This document shows positions 1-6,684 of a stretch of 9,236 nt of DNA, one piece after another. Every line of letters begins with the position of its first letter. Positions within the stretch are counted from its first letter, which is position 1. Source of the DNA: QHXW01 sp041486185 (GTDB lineage: Bacteria; Acidobacteriota; Terriglobia; Bryobacterales; Bryobacteraceae); the NCBI GenBank assembly GCA_041486185.1, contig JBGPKX010000248.1, positions 1 through 9,236 of the forward strand, in the 5' to 3' direction. The position numbers were made by a program, and so were the translations under genes. Below the pieces are notes generated by a model. The model ran no database searches. It was given only the letters and a program-made list of their open reading frames with translations, and was not told where the DNA came from.

Positions 1-177
1 GCCCTGCTGAATTTCGTGCCAAAGCCGCGGCGTGTCCCAGTAGAGAGAAGAAAGAACGCGCACCGGCGTGTTCGGAAATCGGTGCAGTTCTTCCAGCGTG
101 AGCCGTTCTGATTCGAGGGTGCCGAGAATCGCGCGGCCGCTCTCCGCGCCGAGGTCAAAGGCCAGATATCGGGACAT
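1..177 (-). CDS. rhaB: Rhamnulokinase, N-terminal 59 residues (3' end beyond the window)
   Basis: Reading leftward from the ATG at 177, the frame stays open to the window edge. The N-terminus MSRYLAFDLGAESGRAILG carries the first phosphate-binding strand-loop of FGGY sugar kinases, in the AESGR form typical of rhamnulokinases rather than xylulo- or glycerol kinases. It is followed by the segment HRFPNTPV and SSLYWDTPRLWHEI, also expected in this family. The family phosphorylates L-rhamnulose at O1 with ATP in the cytoplasm, the second step of L-rhamnose breakdown. Only the first tenth or so of the protein is visible, so catalytic completeness cannot be judged. A consensus TATAAT lies 18 bp upstream of the ATG and no good ribosome binding site is seen, so the gene probably has its own promoter rather than reading through from the sigma operon. 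Kinase family is secure; substrate is by N-terminal resemblance only. Confidence 0.8.
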   Translation of the reverse strand, partial: MSRYLAFDLGAESGRAILGTLESERLTLEELHRFPNTPVRVLSSLYWDTPRLWHEIQQG

Positions 178-194
178 CAGGAATGCCGCAGCGC

Positions 195-200
195 ATTATA
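195..200 (-). promoter_or_regulatory. Consensus -10 box (TATAAT) upstream of rhaB
   Basis: The minus strand reads TATAAT here, a perfect -10 hexamer, 18 bases before the rhaB ATG. A start of transcription about 7 bases downstream would leave a leader of roughly 11 bases. No good TTGACA-like -35 is present at the expected distance; only a T-run (TTTTTT, 220-225) sits there. The 50-bp gap between the stop of the secretin-like gene and rhaB holds nothing else. Confidence 0.45.
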
Positions 201-227
201 GCGTGGCGCCCGCAGTGCGAAAAAAGT

Positions 228-989
228 TTACTCGATCACTTTGGCGGTCAGCACGAGAATCAGCGCGTTGTCCGCATTGTCGATATTGGCTTTGCCGACG
301 ACGACTTTCTGGCCTTCCCGAATATCGATGCTCGTATTGATGTGGACCTCGTGATACTGCAAATCGATCTCGCTCTTAACCTGTACGCGGAGCCCCAGTC
401 TCATATCATCGATGCGGATTACGCGTTCTTTGGAATCCGAAGTAATCGTGGTTGATCCAACATGAAAATCGTAGTTCGTCGGCATCGAACCCTCCAAGAC
501 GGAGGGCAGCACCCCATTGGTCTGGCCGCCATGTCCGTCGCGGGTCCGCAACGACGAGGTCGCAAGCAACCGGAAACCGTGATACTTGAAGACGCTCTTG
601 AGCTGCTGCACGACAGGTTCCAGCTCCGAAGGGATATTCTCCGTGGACCCATGCATGGAAGCCACGAGCAGGTATGCGTCCAGCACAATGTTCCTGGCGG
701 GCGGTTGCGGCACATCCAGACGCTTGAGTGACTCCTCGATCGCCGCCAGAACCTCCTGTGGCGCCCGGACCGACAGCACTTTCGGGTCATTATCGGCGTT
801 GATGACCGCGCCAAACGCGTTGAATACCTTGGCGAGCTGGTATACATTCGCGTACCTGACCTGGAATATTTTCACCGGCCAGTTCTGCGATGCACCGGCG
901 TTCGTTGCTTCTTCCGACGCTTTCTCCTTCTGCGCCGTCAAGGGGAGCAACGCCAGGAACGCAACCGCCGCTAACTTCGCGATTCTCAT
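228..989 (-). CDS. Secreted protein with secretin N-domain (NolW/STN-like) fold
   Basis: A 253-residue protein that starts with a clear Sec signal peptide: MRIAK, then a hydrophobic run to about residue 18, with likely cleavage near LTAQ (17-20). Residues 38-95 (PVKIFQVRYANVYQLAKVFNAFG... VLSVRAPQEVLAAIEESLKRLDVP) have the beta-alpha-beta-beta-alpha pattern of secretin N1/N2 domains, including the typical ending 'IE..L..LDVP'. The remainder (100-253) is beta-rich, ending EGQKVVVGKANIDNADNALI. It is far too short for a pore-forming secretin and lacks that beta-barrel domain, so it is more likely a periplasmic or cell-surface protein using the fold for protein-protein contact. The ATG follows the stop of the interrupted anti-sigma frame directly, with GGAGG (994-998) 4 bases upstream, so its translation should be coupled to that frame. 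Its job is unknown; operon position suggests a regulated output or a partner of the anti-sigma factor. Confidence 0.7.
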   Translation of the reverse strand: MRIAKLAAVAFLALLPLTAQKEKASEEATNAGASQNWPVKIFQVRYANVYQLAKVFNAFGAVINADNDPKVLSVRAPQEVLAAIEESLKRLDVPQPPARNIVLDAYLLVASMHGSTENIPSELEPVVQQLKSVFKYHGFRLLATSSLRTRDGHGGQTNGVLPSVLEGSMPTNYDFHVGSTTITSDSKERVIRIDDMRLGLRVQVKSEIDLQYHEVHINTSIDIREGQKVVVGKANIDNADNALILVLTAKVIE

Positions 990-1187
990 CTAGCCTCCAT
1001 TCTGATCGACCAGCCAATAAATCACTACCTGTGGATCATCGGTGATCATCTTCACCACCAACGGCTCGGACTTGAAGGACGGAACAGCTCGCGGTCGTGG
1101 TCGCCGGGCACGTGTCATGCGTATCCGCGGGTGCGCCATCGGAACTTTCGCGATCAGTATCGGCGCTGCGACAACGGCAGTGATAGG
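990..1187 (-). pseudogene. Severed C-terminal part of the anti-sigma factor, in frame beyond a TGA
   Basis: Immediately after the TGA (1188-1190) that ends the zinc-finger anti-sigma frame, the same frame remains open for 65 codons and then stops with TAG at 990-992, one base before the ATG of the next gene. The encoded stretch looks like real protein: a Pro/Ala-rich start (PITAVVAAPILIAKVP), a basic linker (RIRMTRARRPRPRA), and an ordered tail ending TDDPQVVIYWLVDQNGG. I associate tails of this kind with acidobacterial anti-sigma proteins, from memory and unchecked. The exact fit of the end to the next gene's start, with a GGAGG site inside it, argues that it was the native 3' end of the gene. 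It has no good start of its own (one internal ATG, no ribosome site). It could be a nonsense mutation, a base error, or read-through. Confidence 0.6.
994..998 (-). promoter_or_regulatory. Shine-Dalgarno GGAGG for the secretin-like gene
   Basis: GGAGG on the minus strand lies 4 bases before the ATG at 989 and inside the last codons of the anti-sigma frame (Gly-Gly-stop). It fixes the start of the secretin-like gene and shows that translation of the two was arranged to be coupled. Confidence 0.65.
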
Positions 1188-1526
1188 TCAAACTTGCAAT
1201 CGCGCGCCCGGCCGCGTGCTCCACACCCACCCGGCCAGCAGTATCAGCGCCACACCCGCAGCCATTACATATCGCGGCCATGTCCTTGGGGGGCACCGCC
1301 GGGAAACCGCACGCAATACCTCTGTCCGCACGTCTTGGAACACGGAGCCCTCTACGAACTCGTTGCGCAGCGTCTTCAGCGCATCCTGACTTTCACGCAT
1401 TTTTAAGTCAAACTCGCGGCAACTTTCGCACACCGCCAAATGGGGCTCGACCATATCCTCCTGGCCCGGCGCAAAATCGCTCTCGACATATAGCGCAATC
1501 AACGGCTGGAACTTTGGACAGCTCAT
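1188..1526 (-). CDS. Anti-sigma factor with zinc-finger (ZAS/zf-HC2) domain and one membrane segment, truncated
   Basis: The 112-residue product has the zinc-binding anti-sigma pattern: Cys3, then His29-x3-Cys33-x2-Cys36 (PHLAVCESC), followed by a helical segment (37-75) that in this family wraps around the ECF sigma factor. One membrane helix follows at about 86-102 (YVMAAGVALILLAGWVW), so the N-terminus is cytoplasmic and the sigma-binding half is complete. The frame stops at TGA just after the membrane helix, leaving only about 10 residues outside, while 65 more codons continue in the same frame. The full protein would be about 178 residues with a periplasmic sensor-like tail. The ATG overlaps the sigma stop as ATGA, and GAGG (1532-1535) lies at good spacing. 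It should hold the upstream-encoded sigma factor inactive at the membrane; loss of the outer tail could make the signal response defective while leaving inhibition intact. Confidence 0.82.
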   Translation of the reverse strand: MSCPKFQPLIALYVESDFAPGQEDMVEPHLAVCESCREFDLKMRESQDALKTLRNEFVEGSVFQDVRTEVLRAVSRRCPPRTWPRYVMAAGVALILLAGWVWSTRPGARLQV

Positions 1527-2122
1527 AAACGCCTCTTCTGCTGCCGATCGACGAACTTCCTGATCTTCACGCGCGCATTGGAAATCTGTGACCGCACGGT
1601 GACTTCGGAACTCCGCAAAATGCGCGCGACTTCGCTCGTCGAGATTCCCTCCAGATCACGCAACACGATGGCGGCCCGCTCGCGCTCGGAGAGCGTTGCC
1701 AGCGCCGCGTAAATCAGGCGCATCTGCTCCTTGCGCCGCATGGCGTCCTCGGCCCAGCCGGCGGCAGTGCGTTCTTCGGCCTCTTCGAGCGAAACCACCG
1801 GGCGCCTGGCACGCTTTCGCAGCATGTCGCGGCAAACGTTCACCGTAATCCGGTATAGCCAGCTCCCGGAATGCCGATTCTCATCGAGCTGATGCAAGGA
1901 CCGGTGCAGCCTCATGAAAACCTGCTGCGCGGCGTCCTTGGCGTCCTCCAGGTTGCCGTTCAATAAACGCAGAGCGCTCAGCAACACCTTCCGCTCAAAC
2001 TTGCATAGGATGGCTTCGAAAGCAGCCGTGTCGCCGGCTTTGGCCTGTTTCACCAGGCGCGCAAACTCCGGCTCTCGCGCGTCGACACAGTCGGCTCCCA
2101 TCAATAACGCCAGTTCCTGCAT
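1523..2122 (-). CDS. ECF-family RNA polymerase sigma factor (sigma-70 family, sigmaE type)
   Basis: A 199-residue two-domain sigma factor. Region 2 covers about residues 20-107, with the core-binding/-10 recognition helices DAAQQVFMRLHRSLHQ and SGSWLYRITVNVCRDMLRKRAR. After an acidic, variable linker (110-130), region 4 at about 135-190 has the helix-turn-helix (LATLSERERAAIVLRD, EGISTSEVARIL, VTVRSQISNARVKIRKF). Regions 1 and 3 are absent, as in all ECF factors. It directs RNA polymerase to a stress- or envelope-type regulon. The anti-sigma gene follows with a 4-bp overlap, the standard arrangement for co-translation and partner control. The start at 2122 has no clear Shine-Dalgarno sequence; ATG at codon 8 is an alternative. 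No internal defect is seen. The specific ECF group and target genes cannot be read from the sequence. Confidence 0.93.
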   Translation of the reverse strand: MQELALLMGADCVDAREPEFARLVKQAKAGDTAAFEAILCKFERKVLLSALRLLNGNLEDAKDAAQQVFMRLHRSLHQLDENRHSGSWLYRITVNVCRDMLRKRARRPVVSLEEAEERTAAGWAEDAMRRKEQMRLIYAALATLSERERAAIVLRDLEGISTSEVARILRSSEVTVRSQISNARVKIRKFVDRQQKRRL

Positions 2123-2134
2123 GCGTTCTACACA

Positions 2135-2140
2135 TATATA
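2135..2140 (-). promoter_or_regulatory. Possible -10 box (TATATA) for the sigma operon
   Basis: TATATA on the minus strand sits 12 bases before the sigma ATG in the 65-bp gap between the divergent sigma and ior genes. A start point about 7 bases downstream would give a leader of about 6 bases, consistent with the lack of a ribosome site near the ATG. No matching -35 hexamer is convincing. An AGGAG directly upstream of the box (2141-2145) is too far from the ATG to act as its ribosome site. Confidence 0.25.
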
Positions 2141-2164
2141 CTCCTGCCGCTAGGGAAACGTTGA

Positions 2165-2170
2165 TAGAAT
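2165..2170 (+). promoter_or_regulatory. Possible -10 box (TAGAAT) for the indolepyruvate oxidoreductase gene
   Basis: TAGAAT differs from TATAAT at one position and lies 17 bases before the ATG at 2188, predicting a leader of about 10 bases. The sequence between the box and the ATG is pyrimidine-rich (CCCTCCC) and holds no Shine-Dalgarno motif. No clear -35 is seen at 17 bp spacing. A GGGAAAC upstream (2153-2159) vaguely recalls the GGAAC -35 used by ECF sigma factors, but no matching -10 supports it. Confidence 0.25.
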
Positions 2171-2187
2171 TTTTCTAGCCCTCCCGA

Positions 2188-5100
2188 ATGAAACTCGACG
2201 ACAAGTTCCGGCTCGAACGTGGACGCGTCTACCTGACCGGCATTCAAGCCCTGGTACGCCTGCCCATGGACCAAATGCGGCGCGACCGGCGCGAAGGACT
2301 CAACACCGCGGCGTTCATTTCCGGGTACGAGGGCTCGCCACTCGGCGGCTACGACCTGGCGCTGGGGCGCATGAAGCCGCTGCTCGATGAGCATCGCATC
2401 CACTTCGCTCCCGGCCTCAACGAAGACCTGGCGGCCACTTCCATCTTCGGCAGCCAGCTTGTCCACGTGTTGGGCGAATCGAAATACGATGGCGTGGTCG
2501 GCATCTGGTATGGCAAAGGCCCGGGCGTCGACCGCTCAGGCGACATCTTCCGGCACGCCAATCTGTCCGGCACGGGCCGCAATTGCGCAGCGCTCGTGCT
2601 GGGCGGCGATGATCACGTCTCGAAAAGCTCCAGCATCCCGCACCAAAGCGACCTCAGTTTTTATAACTTCGGCATGCCGGTGTTTTATCCCGGCAACACG
2701 CAGGAAATCTTAGATTACGGACTGCTGGCCATCGCTCTCTCCCGCTTTTCCGGCGCGTGGGTCGCCATGAAGATGGTGACCAACGTCTGCGATGGCGGTG
2801 GCACGGTAGATCTTGATCCCGAACGGCCAACCATCACGATTCCTTCCGGATATGAGAAGCGGTCTGATGCGCGCCTGATCATCCCGTTCACGCTCGCGCT
2901 GGAACATGAGGTGAACTACCGGCGCCTCGATGCCGCGCTGGATTTCGCGCGTGCCAACGGCGTCAACCAGATATTTGGCACACGCGATGGCGCTCGTCTG
3001 GGCATCGCCACGGCGGGCAAGCCCTATTACGATCTGATGCAGGCGCTAGGCGATCTGGGGATTCGTCGTGACGACCTCGATGTACTCGGTGTACGAATCG
3101 CGAAATTCGGCATGACGTTCCCGCTCGAGCCAGTTTTCGCCACTCAATTTGCTGCCGGTCTCGAGAAGGTTCTCGTCATCGAGGAGAAACGCAGCTTCCT
3201 GGAACTGCAACTGCGCGAGACGCTGTACAACGCTTCGCCGAGACCGCTGATCATCGGAAAAAAGGATGAGAAGGACCAGGTACTTGTACCCGCCACCGCC
3301 GAGCTCGACGCGGAACAAATTGCCAAAGTGCTGGCGCGTTATTTGCCCCAGCGCGATTCCATCGTGGTGCGGTTAAACCGGATCGAGGAAATCGTGTCGC
3401 GCGATCGCGAGAAGATCGGGATGCGCATGCCGAACTTCTGTTCCGGATGCCCGCACAACCGCTCCACACTTCTGCTGGAAGGGCAGGTCGCAGGCGGCGG
3501 CATCGGGTGCCACGGAATGGCGGCCGGGCTGGCGCATCTGAGCCGTGGTTACGCCTTCCTCACGCACATGGGCGGCGACGGTGCGCCCTGGATCGGCATG
3601 TCGCCGTTTGTCGAGCGGAAGCACATTTTTCAGAACATCGGGGACGGTACGTACTTCCATTCGGGCTCGCTGGCTGTTGAAGCTTGTGTTGCCGCCGGTG
3701 TCAACATCACATATAAAATTCTGTATAACGGCGGCGTCGCCATGACGGGCGGACAGGAAGCCGTAGGCGTGCTGCCGGTTCCGGCGCTCACGCGCAAGCT
3801 CGAAGCCGAGGGCGTGCGCAAGACCGTAGTCTTAACCGACGATCTCGAGAAATATACAGCCGACGTTCCACTGGCCGCGAATGCCGACGTCCGCGACCGC
3901 GACGATCTGCCGCAGGTCCTGCGCGAACTGGAGCAGATACCCGGCGTCACGGCCATCATCTACGAGCAGCAGTGCGCGGCCGAGAAGCGCCGCCTGCGCT
4001 CGCGCGGGAAGCTGCAAGAGCCTACCCTTCGCGTGGTAATCAACGAAGCGGTCTGCGAGGGATGCGGCGATTGCGTGCGCCAATCGAACTGCATGAGCCT
4101 TCACCCCGTCCAGACTGAGTTCGGCCAGAAGACGCGCATCCATCAGTCGTCGTGCAACAAAGATTACTCTTGCGTGCTCGGTGACTGCCCGTCCTTCGTC
4201 ACCGTCAATATCAAACCTGGAACGGGTCTCCGCAAAAAGAGCGTGCCGCAACTGCCGCTCACGCAGGTTCCGGAACCGCGAGACCGGGTAACGACCGGCG
4301 ATGGCTACGCCATTCTGGCGCCGGGCATCGGCGGCACCGGCGTCGTCACCATCAACGCCCTGCTTGCAACGGCGGGCTGGCTGGAGAATCTCTCTGTGTT
4401 GACGCTCGACCAAACGGGTCTGGCGCAAAAAGGGGGCGCGGTAGTTTCAAACATCATTTTCAGCGAGCACCCCATCGAGGCGGCCGCCAAGATCGGCTAT
4501 GGCAACGCGGACTTGATCCTGGGCTTCGATCTGCTCGGCGCCGGCAGCGCCGAAAACCTCAGCCGCGCACATCCGTCCCGCACTGTAGCGGTGGTCAATA
4601 CCGCGGAGATCCCGACCGGCGATGCGATTCGTGGCCGTACAGTATTGCACGGGCCAGCGCGCATCGTCGATCTCATCGATGCCTGCACGCGCAAGGGCCG
4701 CAACGTTTACGTCGACGCCACACGCATCGCTGAAGGCCTCTTTGCCAGCCACTTGGCAGTAAACATGTTTCTGCTGGGCGTCGCCTATCAGGGCGGTCTG
4801 ATTCCGGTCTCCGCACAATCTATCGAAGAGGCAATCCGGCTCAACCGCGTCGAGGCCGAGCGAAATATCCAGGCATTCCTGTGGGGGCGTAAGTATTACG
4901 AGGATGCCCGCGCCGTCGAAGAGATTCTGGCGCCCCCGCAGCCTGAATCTAAGCCGCAAGGACTGGTGGAACTTCGAGTTGCCGAACTCGAACGGTATCA
5001 GGACCGCCGTTACGCGGAGGAGTATCGAGCGTTTGTGCAGCAGGTCGCGGCGCGCGAGCCGTTCATGGCTGACTCCGTGGCGCGCTATTTGTTCAAGCTG

Positions 5101-5574
5101 ATGGCGTACAAAGACGAATACGAAGTGGCTCGTCTTCTGACGCAACCTGATTTCGAACGCAATGTAACCGCCACATGGGAAGCTCCGGAATCGGTTAGCT
5201 ACAACTTGCATCCTCCGCTTCTTCGAGCTCTCGGCTTAAAGAAAAAGTTGAAGCTCGGGCCGTGGTTTAAGGGGCCGCTGCGCCTGCTGGCGCGGATGAA
5301 AACTCTGCGCGGAACGGCTCTCGATCTTTTTGGCTATGCTGCCATCCGTCGCGAGGAGCGCGCCCTCGTTGTTTGGTACCGCAATTTAGTTGAAGAATTA
5401 CTTGAGTATGTCTCGTCCGATAATCTTGCGGTGGCCATCGAACTCGCGGCCCTTCCCGACCAGATCCGCGGGTACGAGAACATCAAAATGGAAAGTATCC
5501 TTCAGGTGAAACGGTTGGCAGAAGAAAAGCTTGCGTTACTCAGACAAGCACCAGCGCCGCAGGTTCCCGCTTAA
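2188..5574 (+). CDS. Indolepyruvate ferredoxin oxidoreductase, fused alpha-beta (IorA-IorB) form
   Basis: A 1128-residue cytoplasmic enzyme of the thiamine-diphosphate 2-oxoacid:ferredoxin oxidoreductase family, which turns aryl- or branched 2-oxoacids plus CoA into acyl-CoA, CO2 and reduced ferredoxin. Order of parts: pyrimidine-binding domain with SGYEGSPLGGYD (45-56) and a likely cofactor Glu79 in LNEDLAAT; second domain to about 400; MPNFCSGCPHNRST (Cys418, Cys421); diphosphate-binding motif GDG (485-487) to Asn514 with YFHSG and YNGGVAMTGGQ; ferredoxin-like segment with C623-x2-C626-x2-C629-x5-C635 and C656-x5-C662-x4-C667; gamma/IorB domain with GIGGTG (713-718) and QTGLAQKGGAV; and a C-terminal helical extension (about 930-1110) of the DUF6537 type. 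Length and order match the single-chain form known in proteobacteria, and all key motifs look intact. The start is supported by LDDKFRLERGRVYLTGIQALVRLP, near the usual N-terminus. No phenylacetate or ferredoxin genes adjoin, so the substrate is unresolved. Confidence 0.9.
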   Translation: MKLDDKFRLERGRVYLTGIQALVRLPMDQMRRDRREGLNTAAFISGYEGSPLGGYDLALGRMKPLLDEHRIHFAPGLNEDLAATSIFGSQLVHVLGESKYDGVVGIWYGKGPGVDRSGDIFRHANLSGTGRNCAALVLGGDDHVSKSSSIPHQSDLSFYNFGMPVFYPGNTQEILDYGLLAIALSRFSGAWVAMKMVTNVCDGGGTVDLDPERPTITIPSGYEKRSDARLIIPFTLALEHEVNYRRLDAALDFARANGVNQIFGTRDGARLGIATAGKPYYDLMQALGDLGIRRDDLDVLGVRIAKFGMTFPLEPVFATQFAAGLEKVLVIEEKRSFLELQLRETLYNASPRPLIIGKKDEKDQVLVPATAELDAEQIAKVLARYLPQRDSIVVRLNRIEEIVSRDREKIGMRMPNFCSGCPHNRSTLLLEGQVAGGGIGCHGMAAGLAHLSRGYAFLTHMGGDGAPWIGMSPFVERKHIFQNIGDGTYFHSGSLAVEACVAAGVNITYKILYNGGVAMTGGQEAVGVLPVPALTRKLEAEGVRKTVVLTDDLEKYTADVPLAANADVRDRDDLPQVLRELEQIPGVTAIIYEQQCAAEKRRLRSRGKLQEPTLRVVINEAVCEGCGDCVRQSNCMSLHPVQTEFGQKTRIHQSSCNKDYSCVLGDCPSFVTVNIKPGTGLRKKSVPQLPLTQVPEPRDRVTTGDGYAILAPGIGGTGVVTINALLATAGWLENLSVLTLDQTGLAQKGGAVVSNIIFSEHPIEAAAKIGYGNADLILGFDLLGAGSAENLSRAHPSRTVAVVNTAEIPTGDAIRGRTVLHGPARIVDLIDACTRKGRNVYVDATRIAEGLFASHLAVNMFLLGVAYQGGLIPVSAQSIEEAIRLNRVEAERNIQAFLWGRKYYEDARAVEEILAPPQPESKPQGLVELRVAELERYQDRRYAEEYRAFVQQVAAREPFMADSVARYLFKLMAYKDEYEVARLLTQPDFERNVTATWEAPESVSYNLHPPLLRALGLKKKLKLGPWFKGPLRLLARMKTLRGTALDLFGYAAIRREERALVVWYRNLVEELLEYVSSDNLAVAIELAALPDQIRGYENIKMESILQVKRLAEEKLALLRQAPAPQVPA

Positions 5575-5580
5575 CCAAAA

Positions 5581-6684
5581 CTAGGTTGACACCGGTTTTA
5601 AACCGAGACCCGGGCGGTCTGGAAGAATCAACTTGCCCTCCTTCACCAGAACGCCGCTGTACGGATCGTTCGCGATCAGCAGATTTCCATCAAGATCGGC
5701 GTAGTCGACCAGCGGCGACAGGTGCGCCGCGGCGGTGACGGAAACCGAGCTGGATATCATGCACCCCAACATGGTTTTCATACCCAGCGACTTCGCGATC
5801 TGAATCATGCGGTACGCCTCAAGCATGCCGCCCGCCTTGTCCAGCTTTACGTTTACACCATCGAATGCGGCGGCGAGCATTGGAATATCGCCGGGATGCA
5901 GGCAGGATTCATCCGCAATGATGGGGATGTGCACACGGCTGCGCACCCAGCGCGTCTCTTCGATCATTGATGCCGGCATCGGCTGTTCGACGAACTCCAC
6001 GCCCTGCGACTCCAGCCAGTTGATCTTGCGGACCGCTTCCTCCTTGCTTTTCCAGCCTTCGTTGGCGTCCACGCGGAGCGGCTTCTTCGTGACACTACGA
6101 ACGGCGGCGATGGTGCCTTCATCCGTGTCGAGACCCACTTTGATTTTGAGAATCGGAAATGCCTCGGCTTCCCGCACCTTCTGGCGCGTCACCTCTGGAT
6201 TGTCGATGCCAATCGAAAATGTTGTGACCGGCGCATCGGCGGCGTCCAATCCGAAGTAAGTGTAAAGCGGCACGCCGAGCTTCTGACCGAACCAATCCAT
6301 CAGCGCGATGTCGATCGCGGCTTTGCCTGCCTGCTGCCCTTCGATGCGATGAAACACTTCCGCCATCACCTTGGCGAACTGATAGGGATCGGCGGAAGTC
6401 AGCAGGCGCTCGACGGACTGAATTGCGCGTTGAGCCGATTCCGCGTTCTCCTGGTAACGCACGATGGGTGCGCCCTCGCCTATGCCCGTGATGCCGCCAC
6501 GCACGTATCGAACATGCACGGTGTCGCGGTATTCGCTCGAGGACATCACCGTGGTCCAGGTATGACGCAGGTTCAGACGGACGATCTTTGATCCGACCGT
6601 CGCCTCACCCGTCACGGGTGCCCCCATGCCTGCCGGCAAGGCCGCCGCGGCGCCCAGCGCCTTGAACACGTCTCTCCTTCTCAC
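5581..6684 (-). CDS. Dipeptide epimerase (L-Ala-D/L-Glu epimerase type, enolase superfamily) with Tat-like signal
   Basis: A 367-residue member of the mandelate racemase/muconate lactonizing group. The barrel residues are all visible: the base pair motif K180-x-K182 in LKIKVG, metal ligands D206 (VDANEGW), E233 (VEQPM) and D258 (ADES), and second base K283 (KLDKAGG). The DxD pair D330/D332 (ADLDGN) is where dipeptide epimerases bind the substrate amino group. Known members convert L-Ala-D-Glu from murein into L-Ala-L-Glu; substrate preference here is inferred. The N-terminus MRRRDVFKALGAAAAL fits a twin-arginine signal, unusual because this enzyme is commonly cytoplasmic. I chose the GTG at 6684: it overlaps the NlpC/P60 stop as GTGA and has AGGAG 6 bases upstream. 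The ATG at 6720 would overlap by 40 bp and bury the Tat motif. It is the second gene of a two-gene unit and ends 6 bp from the convergent ior gene. Confidence 0.85.
   Translation of the reverse strand: MRRRDVFKALGAAAALPAGMGAPVTGEATVGSKIVRLNLRHTWTTVMSSSEYRDTVHVRYVRGGITGIGEGAPIVRYQENAESAQRAIQSVERLLTSADPYQFAKVMAEVFHRIEGQQAGKAAIDIALMDWFGQKLGVPLYTYFGLDAADAPVTTFSIGIDNPEVTRQKVREAEAFPILKIKVGLDTDEGTIAAVRSVTKKPLRVDANEGWKSKEEAVRKINWLESQGVEFVEQPMPASMIEETRWVRSRVHIPIIADESCLHPGDIPMLAAAFDGVNVKLDKAGGMLEAYRMIQIAKSLGMKTMLGCMISSSVSVTAAAHLSPLVDYADLDGNLLIANDPYSGVLVKEGKLILPDRPGLGLKPVST

Noticed and set aside
211..226. CGCACTGCG near a T-run after the secretin-like gene, as a terminator.
   Set aside because: On the transcribed (minus) strand the T-run comes before the small hairpin rather than after it, and the stem is only 4 bp.
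1036..1296. An 86-codon minus-strand frame spanning the anti-sigma interruption, which could imply a frameshift rather than a nonsense codon.
   Set aside because: Its translation is low-complexity and shows no membrane or tail motifs. The frame directly continuing the anti-sigma gene gives the protein-like tail and ends exactly at the next gene, so a frameshift is not needed.
4447..5211. A 254-codon open frame on the minus strand.
   Set aside because: It lies wholly inside the ior gene, which has intact motifs across this stretch, and the frame shows no recognisable domain. The same holds for the minus-strand frame at 3832-4428.
5573..5605. Short inverted repeats (AACC/GGTT, and the palindrome CGGTTTTAAACCG) at the convergent gene ends, as a possible two-way terminator.
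   Set aside because: The stems are only 4-6 bp with poor loops, there is no GC-rich stem followed by a T-run, and the palindrome lies in the epimerase coding sequence.
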